This document shows positions 10,772 to 22,884 of a stretch of 64,000 nt of DNA, one piece after another. The stretch comes from Serendipita indica DSM 11827 (lineage: Eukaryota; Basidiomycota; Agaricomycetes; Sebacinales; Serendipitaceae). Position 1 is the stretch's first letter. Each line of letters begins with the position of its first letter. The stretch spans positions 124,001-188,000 of the forward strand of contig CAJVGD010000014.1 in NCBI GenBank assembly GCA_910890315.1, given 5' to 3'. The notes under the pieces are model-generated. The model made no database searches, was not told the DNA's origin, and saw only the letters and a program-made list of their open reading frames with translations. Both the position numbers and the translations under genes were made by a program.

Positions 10772-13700
10772 TTGGAACCATCCTCTTCCACGATGCCGGT
10801 CCAAAAGACAGACATACCCAAGGCATCACACGCACCGACAGGTCCATCTGAACCCTCGTCTCTCACACAAGGCTCAGCGAGCAGGCGGAATCAGGTGTAC
10901 GATATGCTCAGCGTTGGCCTCGGTGTAGCAGCGAATGTTGCAGAGGGGTCAGATGTACTCGCACCACTGAAAGCAGCTTCTCTAACGACGAAATCGATCC
11001 TTGAAGTTATGCAGGTGAGTTGGCGAAACAGCCACGGGGCAGTTCCATCTCATAACAGCTTCGGACAGTCGGTCGAGAGCAATCAGGAGGATTGGACCAA
11101 CCTCAAGCGCCGCCTGAAGGATTACATGTCTGTGGTCGAGGAACAAATCACCTTGTTTGAGACATATCCTCCCGCAGACAGAGTCGTCGATACGGCCATT
11201 AGTCAACCGCTCATCCGCTATGTCGAGTACGTGAACATATTGGATTTGTTTCAGTCGGACTGATAGATAAAGATACCTCGAAGTTATGCATGACAGGGTT
11301 GTCAATCTACAGGAGAAACGCAAACGCAGCAAACTCGGCTTCTTGAAAGCGATCAGCAAGGTGAAGATTGACTCCGGGGAGATTCGCCAATTCAATCAAG
11401 ATATTGAAGACCAGCATAGGCAGTTTATGGTACGAGCTTCACCGGCCTCTTCACACTCTAATAGTAGATAACAGGGAGCATTGAACCTCTTTACAGCATT
11501 ACGCGTTCAAGCCATGGAACGGAATAGTAAGATGAAATCGAGTGTAGAACACCACCTGAGTATTTCTAGTGGCGATACTCCAGCTACCAGCTGTAGCATT
11601 CATTGCGTCTTCAGTTCACACCACTTGTTTGCAAGGAACGCGTAAAGCCGTTCTCAAGGCAATATCAGAGTGGGCTGAGGACGATAAGTCGGACAAGTCC
11701 ATATTCTGGCTGTGTGACATAGCCGGCTCCGGCAAATCTACAGTCGCAATGTCCGCAGTAGAGGCATGGACGGAGAAAGGAGTGCTCGGTGGCCAATTCT
11801 TCTTCTCTATCTCAAGCAGTGAAGGATCAACCACCGAAAAGTTTTGTTCCACTATTGCGAGAGACCTCGCCAACTACATCCCGGAGCTCGCAACGCATGT
11901 GGCAGAGGCTGTAAAGCAAACCCCGTCATTGATGCGCGCCTCTCTCAGCGACCAATTTCAGAAACTCGTCGTTCATCCTGTCCGTCATCGACAGCGGCCC
12001 ATAATTCTCGTCGTTGACGCCGTTGACGAGTGCAAGTCCGTATCACAACGCAGAGAGCTTCTTGAGGTTCTTTCAGCTGCGGTCCAAGAAAGCAACAATA
12101 TCAAAATATTCATGACAAGCCGGCCAGACTCTGTCATTGAGGCCGTCTTGGGGCCGCTTTCGATCAAAGCCAAGCTGGCAGATCGTCTGCACGATGTCAG
12201 CCATAGTGATAATATCGATGATGTCGCTGTGTATGTTCATCGATCACTCGATGGAGTGCTACCAGAGGACAAGAGACAGCGACTGGTTGAAAAAGCCAGA
12301 GGGTTGTTCATTTGGGCAAGCACTGCCTGCCGGATACTCAAGAGCGAGACCAATTTGGATACCACGGAGGATATCTATAACGATCTGCTCTCAGTGGACA
12401 AGATGGGAGACATAGATGACGTATATCACCTCGTCTTCCGGCGCGTAGATTCAAAGTCCCACCAGACCATGTGCAGAATGCTTGCTGTACTCCTTACAGC
12501 ATTCGAGCCTCTCACCGTGGACGAGTTAGAAGGCCTTCTGAAGCATGCTGATGCACGCGGAAGTGTCAAGGCCTTAATGCAGAATCTGGGAAGTGTGCTT
12601 ATCATGGATGAGACTATAAATCTGATTCAGTTTCGTCATCCGACTCTTATCGAGTACCTTCGACGCTGTGCTATCCCTCCAGCCTCTAATGAGGATAGAA
12701 TATATCTCAACGTCGCCGAGGCACATGGGCAGACCGTATCATGGTGCTTCAAATGTCTGGAGTCGCGGACGGAGGGCCTCAAGTTCAATATATGTCGAAT
12801 TGAGTCCTCGTTCAATCTCAATAGGGAGATCCAGGACCTTGACGCGAAAGTATCCAAGTTCATTCCAAGAAGACTTCGATATGCTAGCTCGCATTGGTCG
12901 TTCCATTTTGCAGAAACCAATGATAAGTGGCGAAACACGCTGAGGAGCGAACTCCAACAGATGGTTCAAAGCCCATACGTTCTATACTGGATAGAGATCC
13001 TGAGCCTCACCGGAGGAGTACTACGGGCAATTGCCGGCCTTCGAGCTATTACTCGCCACGCAGGAGTGAGTGCCCCATAAAAATCAATTCGAATCATTGA
13101 CACAACCTACAGATCGAAGAGACGACTAGAAGCAAGATACATGATATCCGGCGCTTTATGACGACATTCTTCATACCTATCCAGGACAGCGCTCCACATA
13201 TTTACGTTTCGGCACTTCCGTTTACTCCTAAAAAGTCCCCTATACATATCGAGGGACTAAAGAGATTCAAGAACACCTTGGCCGTGACCCAAGGAGTTGA
13301 GCCCATGTATCCTGGGCTGCCCACAATGCTGCGAGGTCACGAGCACTCAGTCATGACTGTGAAATTCTCGCCAGATGGCTCACGAATCATCTCTGGCTCG
13401 CTGGACAAGACGATCAGAATGTGGGATGCAGAGACTGGCCAACAGTTGGGAAAGCCATTCGAAGGCCACGAAGACTGGGTCTTGGCCGTCGAGTTTTCTC
13501 CTGATGGCTCACAAATTGTCTCTGGCTCGAGAGATCAAACAGTCCGAGTGTGGGATGCAGCGACCGGTCATTTGCTAGGAGAGCCACTCATAGGCCACGA
13601 AGGCGAAGTTTCCGCCATCGCAATCTCGCCAGACAGTTCGTACATAGTTTCTGGCTCGTCCGATAAAACAATCCGACTGTGGGACGCAGCCACTGGCAAG

Positions 13701-15564
13701 TCGCTGGGAGAACCACTCGTAGGCCATGAGTATGCAGTCGAGGCGGTCGCGTTCTCACCAGACGGTTTGCGAGTCATTTCTGGCTCGGACGATGGGACGA
13801 TCCGACTCTGGGATGTCGATACTAGGAAGCCACTGGGAGAGCCAATCGAAGGCCATGAAGATGCAGTCAGGGCAGTCGCATTCTCTCCAGACGGTTTATT
13901 AATTGCGTCGGATCGAAGGATAACACCATCCGACTATGGGATGCGAAGACTGGTCAGCCGTTGGGAGATCCGTTTGAAGGGCACAGGTCCTCAGTTGTGG
14001 CCGTTGCATTTTCTCCAGACGGTTCACGAATCGTTTCTGGATCATGGGATTATACTCCGGCTGTGGGATGTAAATACCGGCCAGCCTTTAGGAAGGCCGT
14101 TCGAGGGTCATGAAGAGGGGGTCTACACTGTGGCATTCTCTCCAGATGGCTCACGAGTCATCTCTGGCTCGAATGATGACACGATCCGATTGTGGGACGC
14201 AGAAACTGGCCAGCCATTGGGAGAGCTACTCGAAAGCGAAGATGATACGGTGAACGCAGTGCAATTCTCGCGAGATGGCTCACGGATCGTCTCTGGCTCA
14301 AATGACGGGATGGTCCGAGTGTGGGATGCAGTGACCGGTCAGTTGCTGGGAGAACCACTCTTCGGTCACCTAGACCATGTTTTGGCCGTCGCATTCTCTC
14401 CAGATGGTTCACGCATCGCCTCTGGTGGAGCGGACAAGTCGATCTACTTGTGGAATGTGGCGACTGGAGATGTAGAAGAGTTAATAGAAGGCCATATAAG
14501 CGGAGTCTGGGCGATAGAATTCTCGCCAGACGGTTCGCAAATCGTTTCTAGCTCGGGCGACGGGACGATCCGATTGTGGGATGCTGTTACAGGTCAGCCC
14601 TTAGGAAGACCGCTTAAGGGCCACGAAAGCAGTGTCTACGCTGTCTCATTCTCTCCGGACGGTTCCCGACTTGTGTCTGGCTCGGCCGACCAGACAATCC
14701 GACTGTGGAATACAAAGACTGGCCAGCCTTTAGGAGAGCCACTCGAAGGCCATGACGACACAGTATGGGCCGTAGAATTCTCTCCGAACGGCTCTCAAAT
14801 CGTTTCCGGCTCGAGTGACGGGACAATCCGACTGTGGGATGCCGAGGCTAGGAAACCATTGGGAGAACCACTCAAAGGCCATGAAGGCGCAGTTTGGGAT
14901 GTAGCATTCTCACCAGATGGCTCAAAAATTGTCTCCTGCGCGGAAGACAAAGGGATTCAGTTGTGGGATGCAACGACCGGCCAGCCGTTGGGAGATTTCC
15001 TCATAGGCCATGTAGGCTCAGTATCGGCTGTCGCATTCTCGCCAGATGGTTCACGCATTCTCTCTGGCTCAGCAGATAACACAATAAGATTGTGGAATAT
15101 CGACACTGGTTAGTGCGGATTCGGTTTACGGGATTTAAACTGAAGTGCTGTTAGATGTGGAGGCAGAAGAATCCAACGCGGATACTTCAGAGTCCAACGC
15201 GGATACTTCAGAATCCAACGCGGATACTTCAGAATCCAACGCGGATACTTCAGAATCCAACGCGGATACTTCAGAATCCAACGCGGATACTTCAGAATCT
15301 GAAGACTCAGGTTCCAGCGGGGATTTGGGGGATGCTCCCGTCGAGATCGAGGTTCCTGGATTCGAACAGTGCTTACTGATGCCAGACGGTTGGGTGAAAT
15401 CTTCCGGTAACATTCTCTTTTGGGTACCACCGGATAACCGACACGGGCTACAATACCAACATATTCTGACTCTCCCAACGACGAGTTCGTTCCGTGCAAC
15501 CAAAATCGACTTCACCCGTTTCCAATGTGGTCCATCTTGGACAAGTGTTAGTGTAAATAAATAG
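10772..15564 (+). CDS. NACHT-WD40 (NWD) NLR-like protein
   Basis: This is a STAND NTPase of the fungal NLR type, related in design to HET-E/HET-D; such proteins are linked to non-self recognition. Seven exons (10772-11014, 11069-11226, 11273-11429, 11475-11526, 11570-13065, 13113-15108, 15155-15564) total 4512 nt, giving 1503 residues in frame. The N-terminal part is helical and of no recognised effector class. The NACHT has P-loop CDIAGSGKST, Walker B ILVVDAVDEC and FMTSRPDS. Then come about 14 WD40 repeats of the type HEG..V.AVAFSPDGS.IVSGS.D.TIRLWD, very alike to each other. The last exon adds six SNADTSE heptads and a tail (PGFEQCLLMPDGWVKSSG, then FWVPPDNRHGLQY) that closes many basidiomycete NWD proteins. 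WD repeats 5 and 6 are partly out of frame over about 13,910-14,055, and the frame then recovers. Confidence 0.88.
13330..15108 (+). repeat. Array of about 14 WD40-coding repeats
   Basis: Successive units of about 129 nt each code one WD40 blade (starts HEHSVMTV, HEDWVLAV, HEGEVSAI, HEYAVEAV and so on to HVGSVSAV). The units are close to each other at DNA level, with shared runs such as TCTCCAGATGGCTCAC. This is the pattern of arrays that reshuffle by unequal exchange. Confidence 0.85.
15172..15297 (+). repeat. 21-bp minisatellite, six copies, coding SNADTSE
   Basis: Six perfect or near-perfect 21-bp units (TCCAACGCGGATACTTCAGA plus A or G) lie in the last exon of the NACHT-WD40 gene. Each codes Ser-Asn-Ala-Asp-Thr-Ser-Glu. 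The only internal variation seen is a GAG/GAA switch at the first unit end, so the array is young or homogenised. It forms an acidic, phosphorylatable linker between the WD40 propeller and the C-terminal tail. Confidence 0.92.
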
Positions 15565-15599
15565 CCTTCAATAAGTCGTTGCACCTGCTTTCATGACCA

Positions 15600-16170
15600 G
15601 GGAATCTTAAGATATTCATGACAAGCCGGCTAAAGCCACCGTATAATTGGCATGGACTCCTCTATCTATGCCTTCTCCTGGTTGGAGACCGAAGGTCTCT
15701 CCGTGTTGCGAGAGACAGACGAAGGACAGATAGCGTCATGTAAAGTAGATAATGTAACCTGTTATTGAGCCAATGGGCCTACGTACAGGTGACGAGTAAG
15801 CAGGTGGCAAGCCAAGCGAGAGGCTCCGCCACAGCGAAGATAGGCGAACGTCGCGCCCCAACAGAGTCACTACACCAAACAAAGACCCCGAACGCCGTCT
15901 GTTCACACACCGCGCTCTAGGCAATGCTCAGCAAACGAAGGAGGGAGTGGTGGGCCACTTCCACCCGTTGGGTGCCCCAACTAAGAGTTAACGGTGCGCA
16001 CCGGCAGAAGCTGACCCCACAATGATTAACCTCTACACGAAAAGGATGAGACACCGATGCAGCTTACTATGCTGACATCGAGTTCATCTTGCGCGACCAG
16101 AATCAATTTACCCCGTTCCAATCAGCCTTCTCTTGGACAAATTTTGCGGACGAGGAAGTGAATTGTAATA
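15600..16170 (+). pseudogene. Worn traces of a second NACHT-WD40 gene
   Basis: Two short patches downstream of the intact NWD gene resemble parts of it. Around 15609-15631 a 19-base run (ATATTCATGACAAGCCGGC) is shared with the NACHT sensor region near 12,107. Around 16,090-16,150 the sequence reads RDQNQFTPFQSAFSWTNF, a diverged version of the tail RATKIDFTRFQCGPSWTS. The stretch between (about 15,650-16,080) matches nothing I recognise. No open frame survives. The simplest reading is the remains of a tandem NWD paralog. Confidence 0.45.
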
Positions 16171-16270
16171 TTCATGTCATTCCCAACATATGGCGAGATG
16201 AACGAGGAAATTTCAGGGCCAAAGCCAGGGTAAAGTAAAACATTATGCTTCTCCAATAGAGGTACCGAAA

Positions 16271-18254
16271 CTATGCGTCCGCTGTCCAGGGACTCGTCAC
16301 TCTCACGCTGGGTGCGACAAGAATCGGAGCGTATTGCTTTGCCATCGCAGCCGTACCAGCAGGGAACGGTAATCCGAGCACACCTCGTCCAAGACCCTTG
16401 TTGACCTCTGTCTTCCCTTCATCTTTACCACCTTTCGGCGGCGGAACTTGAAGACGCCCATTAGCAAGTCGAGCATAGGGTAGAGTAGTGCAACTTACGA
16501 GGTTTTCCGGCAGCATCCAAGGTCACCCATTCACCTTCACCACCAGACTTGAGATGGAGTCGGAGCACCTCGCTCTGGAGTCTCTTCTTCGCATCGGTAA
16601 TATACACAGGAGTCCGCCCATCGTCCGGTCCAGGAACGTTTCCCTATGGAGGATGAGCATTTCATATTTGTATAGAATTGGAGCGGACCTTGACGAAGAT
16701 CAGGTTCAAGTGCGTATCAACTCGGACGACGTAAAGGTTTTGCATAGTGCGTCGTTTCCCACCCATACGTCCCGGCATCTTTGTGCCTGGCCACACGCGA
16801 CCTGGATCTTGGTGTTGACCAGTCGATCCAGGAGTACGATGAGCGAGAGAGTTTCCGTGACTGGCGGTGCCTCCAGAGAAGCCCCATCGTTTCATTACAC
16901 CTTGGAAGCCTTTACCCATCCTATCCCCAAGTAAGATTTTTATCGCGTCTCAAATGACAGTGTACGTACGTGGTGGCCTGAATATCGACATATTGGCCGG
17001 GCACAAAGTGGATTGATGATAGTGCAGTTCCTTGAATGCTGATGAAGTAGAAATTCATAGACAAAACACATCGACAAGTACCCAATGGAAGATGCGCGTC
17101 TTCGGATACCTCAAACTCTTTGACATATTGTTTGCATGGAACCCTGCTTTGCGGAAGTGACCGCGCATTCCAATATGAGCCTTTTCGGGTGATATATTCC
17201 TAGCACCAATCTAAAAGGCGAGAGTGAGAACAATAGCCCCTGGCCGACATCTCGTAAATACCTGAACGGCTCTGTATGGTGGACGGTTTCCAGATCGAAC
17301 AGTCAAGATATTCGCCGTTACTTGATTATCCTCGACCTATCTTCATTGAGAGTTGTCGTACTTAGACTACGGATGACTTACTTGGAGGACCGTAACAGGG
17401 ACTCGGATCCCCTTCTCGTCCCAGATCGCTGTCATCCCCTTCTTTACGGCAATGAGACCCACTCGTCTCGATTTTGGGGTCCATTCCCGAGGAGCGGTCA
17501 GTCCCTTTCCGTCTGGACTGACGACCACTTCCGCAGGGTCTGGCAGAGGCAGGATCTCTGGCTTGGGCTTTGGTTGACTCGATAAAGAGACATTTTGAAA
17601 GCGTATCCGTGCGGCGCGTGCATTCGCTTTCTTTTCATGCCATTTCCTTGTCCTTTCCATCTTCCACGCCTTGAGCATCTTTGCTCGCTCTGCAGACATC
17701 CGAGCGTCTGCTTCCGCCCTTTTGTCTGTAGCTACGTCTTCTACACTCGCCGTGGTTTCTACTCCCTCACCATGTTCTTCCGGCGGCTCGTCTAGATTCA
17801 GTATCTTTCGAGACGCGAGTACGGTATCTATTTGACGTGTCTGTGGAGATTTTCTTCGACCCAATGACAGAATTCGAGATTTTCCCGCTGCAAATATTCT
17901 TGCAAGTCCCGACAACGAAGACTTTTTGAGGCCTGGTGATGTCGAAAATGATCTCGCGGCGCGAAACGAGACCGAGGTTGTTAATGATGGTGAAGGTGAA
18001 TATATTCGTCTGCTTGAAAGACCGGTAAAAGTGTGTTTGAAGTGCTGGTAGCTCCGGGTTGAAACACAACGAGGGTGTTGTTGGCATTGAAGTTGACGTG
18101 AATATGTATTGAAAGACGCATTCCCGAAACGTAATCGTTTCGGGTATACACGCAGCATTCCTGCGGACATGGAGGAGGTCAAGGTCGAAAGGCTTTCGAT
18201 ACCTGTCTGTGTGAAACGGTGAGGGGATTTGTTATGCAGGGTAATTGTCTTCAT
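16271..18254 (-). CDS. MRPL9: Mitochondrial ribosomal protein uL3m
   Basis: This is the large-subunit protein uL3 of the mitochondrial ribosome. It has a long basic N-terminal extension suited to mitochondrial import. The uL3 core starts at [19 protein letters not shown], continues [40 protein letters not shown] and [18 protein letters not shown], and includes the diagnostic [18 protein letters not shown] and [19 protein letters not shown]. Exon ends seen include 18254-17383, 17336-17262 and 17210 onward; the last intron precedes [12 protein letters not shown] and the stop is at 16271. At 17142-17144 the plus-strand CCC appears one C short: a fourth C would join HFRKAGV to [14 protein letters not shown] in frame. 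As given the frame breaks there, most likely a base-call error because all else is conserved. Confidence 0.88.
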
Positions 18255-18868
18255 GAGTATTGATTATACTCCTAATTATATCTTCTGCGTATCCCAATGC
18301 TCGAGTTTTGTCTCCTCGAGGGCCGTCTACACTTGGCACCTGCCGCGACCAGGCATCGAGTTCAACACGGCCAATACCTCAAATCAATCGAGATTTAACA
18401 GGGATTCGCATCTCTACGTATTGTACACACATCCAACGGGCGAAACATTGACCAGCGGACGGTGTGCCAAAACCATTAGCCATCTCGAGTTCACCTGGAG
18501 GGTTAATTTGCGTTACAAGTGCTTATTCCTGCACTCTAATTGCCAGCAAGGACGAAGGAACCTACGACGGCACTCACAACGGGCCAGCGTCAGATCTTCA
18601 AGCTTCGGCCTGCCGCGACACCACTCGCGATCGTCCTCGGTGGTTCTATTTTCTCTCTATTTCAACATTCCATCTAACGCAGCCAGTAAGCTAAGCGAAT
18701 CGACGCGAGGCCTGCCGCTGACCACGGGCTCGCATGTTCCTCCGCCAGACTAGCCAAAATTACCATAATTCTACTTTCTGACCAGATACCTCGCTTTCCG
18801 TCTCGCAACTATTCCTTGTTCACCTTTTCCTGATTTCCTCTCCGCTTCAAGACACACGACCGATCAAG
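18255..18868. promoter_or_regulatory. Divergent promoter region, uL3m and Zds-like genes
   Basis: These 614 bp separate two divergent start codons (uL3m at 18254 minus, Zds-like at 18869 plus). The 170-codon plus-strand frame over 18229-18753 overlaps the uL3m start and has no family features, so I do not call it. A pyrimidine-rich stretch just before 18869 (CCTTGTTCACCTTTTCCTG and on) fits a fungal transcription-start region. Confidence 0.5.
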
Positions 18869-21800
18869 ATGCAAGCCCCAATGGCAACCCAAGACGAAAT
18901 CCAGCGAGAAATGGATTCAATTCGCTCTATGAAGCGGATATCCTCGCAATCTGGTCCTGGTTCTCTTACCCTCGACCCAGACCTCCCGCCCCAATCGCCA
19001 TCGGGCAGCTCTGTCTCCCCCGGCAATGCAGGGCGTCTATCTCCCACAAGCCACTATGCGAATCTACCTGCAATTGCTGGTTTGAATCTTCCTGGTGAGT
19101 CTCAAAACCCTTACAGATGACAACCCTCTTGGTGCTAACTTGGTCTTGTAGTCACGGGCGGTACTGGCGAACTTGTTCCTCCCCCTGTGGGCGATGATGA
19201 TCTGGTCATCTCGGGTAGCACCGGTGGCAGCTTTTTCTGGGTTCCAGCGTCCTTGCATCCAGAGCTTGCGCCGAGCGAGTTTAAAGCGTTTCTTCGTGAT
19301 CATATGCGAGATGCTGAAGAAGGCGGAGATGATGCCCAAAACTCGGCTGCTGGAGTTGGGAGGGTAGGCAGCATCGGTCTTCGTCGCTCGAGCTCGGGCT
19401 TGTCGCGAAGCTCGTCTGGCCTTGGCCGAAGAGGCAGTATGCTTAGTCGACAGTACCAACCAAAAGATGGCGACGACGAAGCTGATGACAAACCAGAGGA
19501 GATTAAACCAATGAGGAAGAGGAGTGTATATGCCAATGCTGAGCCTCAGCTCACCATCAAGGACCTCCAAAAGCTGGACGATTTGGCTGATGCTGCCGCT
19601 GCTGGAAAGGGCGGTGAGGCGAGCCGTATTCGCAGCCAGCTACGGCGGAGCATTAGCCTTGGATTCCCGCAGGGTACCAGTAAGTGTTTTAGTCCCAAAC
19701 TACAAGGAGTGCCTCATGATTGTTGCAGGCATCGGACCCATCGAAACTGTCCCAGAGGACGAGGAGAATGCTCCCGTTATAGTACCGGCAAAGGCTCTCC
19801 AACGTACCGCGCGAACTCGCATTCGAAAGCCTGGATTGGAGGGTGATGGAAATGGACATCGATTCCCATCTGCTAGTAGACGCGGAAAGCGCGGAAAGAC
19901 AATGGACGCGAGCATGTCGCATAGAGCGTTTGATGAAACCGGTCGCCCGACCAGTGACCTTACCGAACGCACATCTCTCAGCGACCAAGAGGGCGAGCCC
20001 TATCAGCGTCCTCAAGCGCCTAGCCCAGATGCCCTCGACGAAACGGACGCGATGAAGAGGCCTCGATTCGCTGGCAGAGAGGAGGAAAGGCCAGTGAGCC
20101 AGACCGAATCGTTCTACGACGCATACATTGGCGATAGCCAGGACAGCACATACTACGAGGCTAGGGAAAGTGGCACCTACGAGCCAGAAGAACCACAGCG
20201 AGTGACGAGTGCAGGTTCATATGACCGAGGAGGTGCTCTGTTCGATACAACAGACGATGATGAGCCGTTCTTCGCAGCAACTCCTTCGCATATAGAGGCC
20301 GTCATGGGAATGTCTCCGCAGCCCGTGTCTGCGCCTACTGTCGTCCTTCGCCCGCACTCACCGGAGCGAGCTGCGGAACACCTTCCGCTCAGCCAACGAA
20401 GTCCACCCGCGAGCATCGATCCACGGAATCGACTCCAAGCTCGTATCCGCGGACTGGTTCGACAGTTCCTTCGTTTGTCAAGGAGTATGGGTATCAGGCA
20501 CAATATGGCCAGTCGTTGCCTGCTAATCAAACCCATCAACAGCAGCAACACCAACCGCAACAGTCATCTGTCATCCAGCAACCAACACCCAAGCGACACC
20601 TAGATGTCCCAGCTACCAATCAACAGAGTATCTCACCACCCTCCTCACCAGAGCTCGTTCGCTCCCCTTCTGTCTCTCCTTCAGCGGAGATTCCTTCTCC
20701 TTACAATCGTCCATACAGCGCTCCTCCAGTTACCTCCGAGAGGCCGTCTTCAGCCGATAAAAAGATGGAAAAGGAGAAGGAGAAGAAACGTGGTCTCTTC
20801 GGTCTAGGCCGAAGTAAAGACAAAGACAAAGAGAAAGAAAAGGAGAAGGAAAAGGAAAAGGAGAAAGAAAAAGAGAAGAAGGACAAAGAGACGCTAAAGA
20901 AACAAAAGAAGGACAAGGCAGACGCAAAGGTTGCGGCAAAAGAGGAAAAAGAGTCGAGCGGCGGTCTCTTTGGAATCGGAATCTTTGGCGGCAAGAAGAA
21001 GCAGGAGGACCCGTCTTCGAACGCCTCGAATGCGCATCCGAACGCACCTCAGGCGCGTAGTGCTGGTCACAAGGGACAGATCATGATGTTTGGTGCGACA
21101 CCACCTACCCTTCCTGGCCAGTACGCCCGCTACCCGCTTCATGTCGAACGCGCGGTCTATCGCCTTAGCCACATCAAGCTTGCGAATCCCCGACGGCCTC
21201 TCTATGAGCAGGTACTCATCTCGAACCTCATGTTCTGGTACCTTGGCATCATCAACAAACCTGCAACACCACCAGCCGAACAAAACAAGCTTCCATCTCA
21301 GGGAGCGGATGGTGCAAGTCCTGCCCCTCAAAGTGGAACTGCACAACCTGCAACTACTGGTAGCCTTGCTGGAATGTCTCCTGCTCAACAAGCAGCCATC
21401 GCTCAAGCAGCTATGGCTGCTAATGCCGCCGAAGCAGCCAGGCTTGAGCAAGAGCAACGTGAGAAGGAACAAAAGGAGCGTGAAGAGCGAGAGGCCCGAG
21501 AGCGCGAATTACAGGAAAGAGAGCGAAGGGAACGTGAGCAGCGTGAGCACCTTGAACGCATGGACCGCGAACGCGCCGAGAAAGAGCGAGAAAAGGCTGC
21601 TAAAAAGGCCGGTTTGACCAAGGGAGACCGAGAGGGTCGCACACGAAAGGCGGAAACGCCTGTGCGGACGCCAAATTATGATGTTCAAAGCATGACGATG
21701 GATAATGGCTATGGCTGGGAACAAGACCGAGCGCGAGGATCTGGTCGTCCAAGCACTGCACCGTCCAGTTCGTCGAGATCTCAACCTTCGTCCCCTCAGC

Positions 21801-22558
21801 ACACAGCTTATCATCTTCCAGTGCGAGTGCAGCAGCAGAGGGTTGGTAATGGACCTCAGCAGCCGTACTTCCATCAGCAAGATATGAACCAAGTCGTCTA
21901 TCAACCCATCAATCCGTATGCTCTCCCTCCGGGTGCGAAGCCGCCTGCTCAGGTTGAAAACTCGTGGGCTGTCAACTCGGGTGTGGCTGCAGGACTTGAG
22001 AGCTCTCGAAGCTCGCCGCCTCCGAACCAGTATACGTCAGATGAGCGACCTCGACCGATGCGTAGTCCACCTCCACAGGAATATCTCTCAAATGGGGCAG
22101 CAGGTAGGCCAACTCGATCTCTTTCCGCCACTGCGACCAAGGGACCTGCATCGTCGAACCAATCCGGCAGGCAAGAATATGATCGCCCACTACACCAACC
22201 CTCACAAAGTGCGGATCGCGGATTAGATACGCTCAGTGGTGGACAGCAGCCGCAAGCTAGCTCGGGTGGTGGGAGACTCCAGAAGAAGTCTACTGGAAAC
22301 GTCAGTCCACCGCCTGGTGACGGTACGATCCCGGCATCGAGAAGACGAAGGAGTACAGAAGCTGGAAGAGGCGATCGGAGGGGCATAGTCGAGCCAGACT
22401 TGTCGTGGCTCCCCGACCAGAGCCAGTTGGGGTGAGTAATTGTGGGAATGAAGTGAAGTTGGGCTAATTAAGATCACAGTTATAACCAACAACAGCCCGT
22501 CGCCTATGGAGCGTCCTCTGCTTCGCAAGGTCAGCAAGGCTACACATCGTATCGGTGA
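18869..22558 (+). CDS. Zds1/Zds2-family regulatory protein
   Basis: Zds proteins regulate PP2A-Cdc55, mitotic exit and polarity in yeasts. The conserved N-terminal box GGSFFWVPASLHPELAPSEF lies just after the first intron. The Zds C-terminal motif YPLHVERAVYRLSHIKLANP plus RRPLYEQVLISNLMFWYLG sits near 21,120-21,250. Between them is a long disordered region with PEST-like, glutamine-rich and serine-rich stretches, and a lysine/glutamate run (KEKEKEKEK and on) near 20,770-20,900. After the Zds box come a coiled coil (LEQEQREKEQKEREEREARE type) and a disordered tail. A short intron around 20,341-20,395 is inferred because the frame changes there. The last intron (from about 22,432) leads to an exon ending QGYTSYR with stop at 22556-22558. 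The start ATG is the first in the open exon. About 1100 residues are expected. Confidence 0.82.
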
Positions 22559-22884
22559 TGCGATCCTATTTTCCATCTCTCCTCACGAACATAGCTCTGC
22601 GGACAATTGTTTTGTATCTCCCACCCACGTCTGTACCTCCCGGAACTGTGGCTCTTCTCCTTTGACGCTCGTCTTGCACTTTCACGAACCTTTTATTCAC
22701 TACTACATTATCCTTTGAATCGGTAGCTTTTTTGCCTTGACCTCTACCAGCCACTGGCTTTGTACATATGATTGGTATCTCATCTTCGTAGTGACGAATT
22801 GTCCGAGTTGTCAATCTTCTTCTGCTCGTGTGCCGTGCGATTGCTGCGACTTGCTGCGTGTCGACAAGTTTGAACTCTACCGCA
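22559..22884. other. Intergenic, promoter side of ARP2
   Basis: This 326 bp gap lies between the Zds-like stop and the ARP2 start, with T-rich stretches. I see no gene or motif I would name. Confidence 0.5.

Noticed and set aside
15172-15297. CRISPR-like array
   Set aside because: Units are contiguous 21-mers without spacers and lie in a fungal coding exon.
15110-15584. Minus-strand frames with repeated YPRWILK or DSEVSAL units
   Set aside because: They are the antisense reading of the 21-bp minisatellite, whose length (a multiple of three) keeps all frames open.
18229-18753. 174-codon plus-strand frame before the Zds-like gene
   Set aside because: Overlaps the uL3m start on the other strand, has no recognisable motif, and sits in a divergent promoter.
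20770-20900. Lysine/glutamate-rich run as a separate repeat element
   Set aside because: Codon usage varies (AAG/AAA, GAG/GAA) and it is in frame within the Zds-like protein, so it is low-complexity coding sequence.
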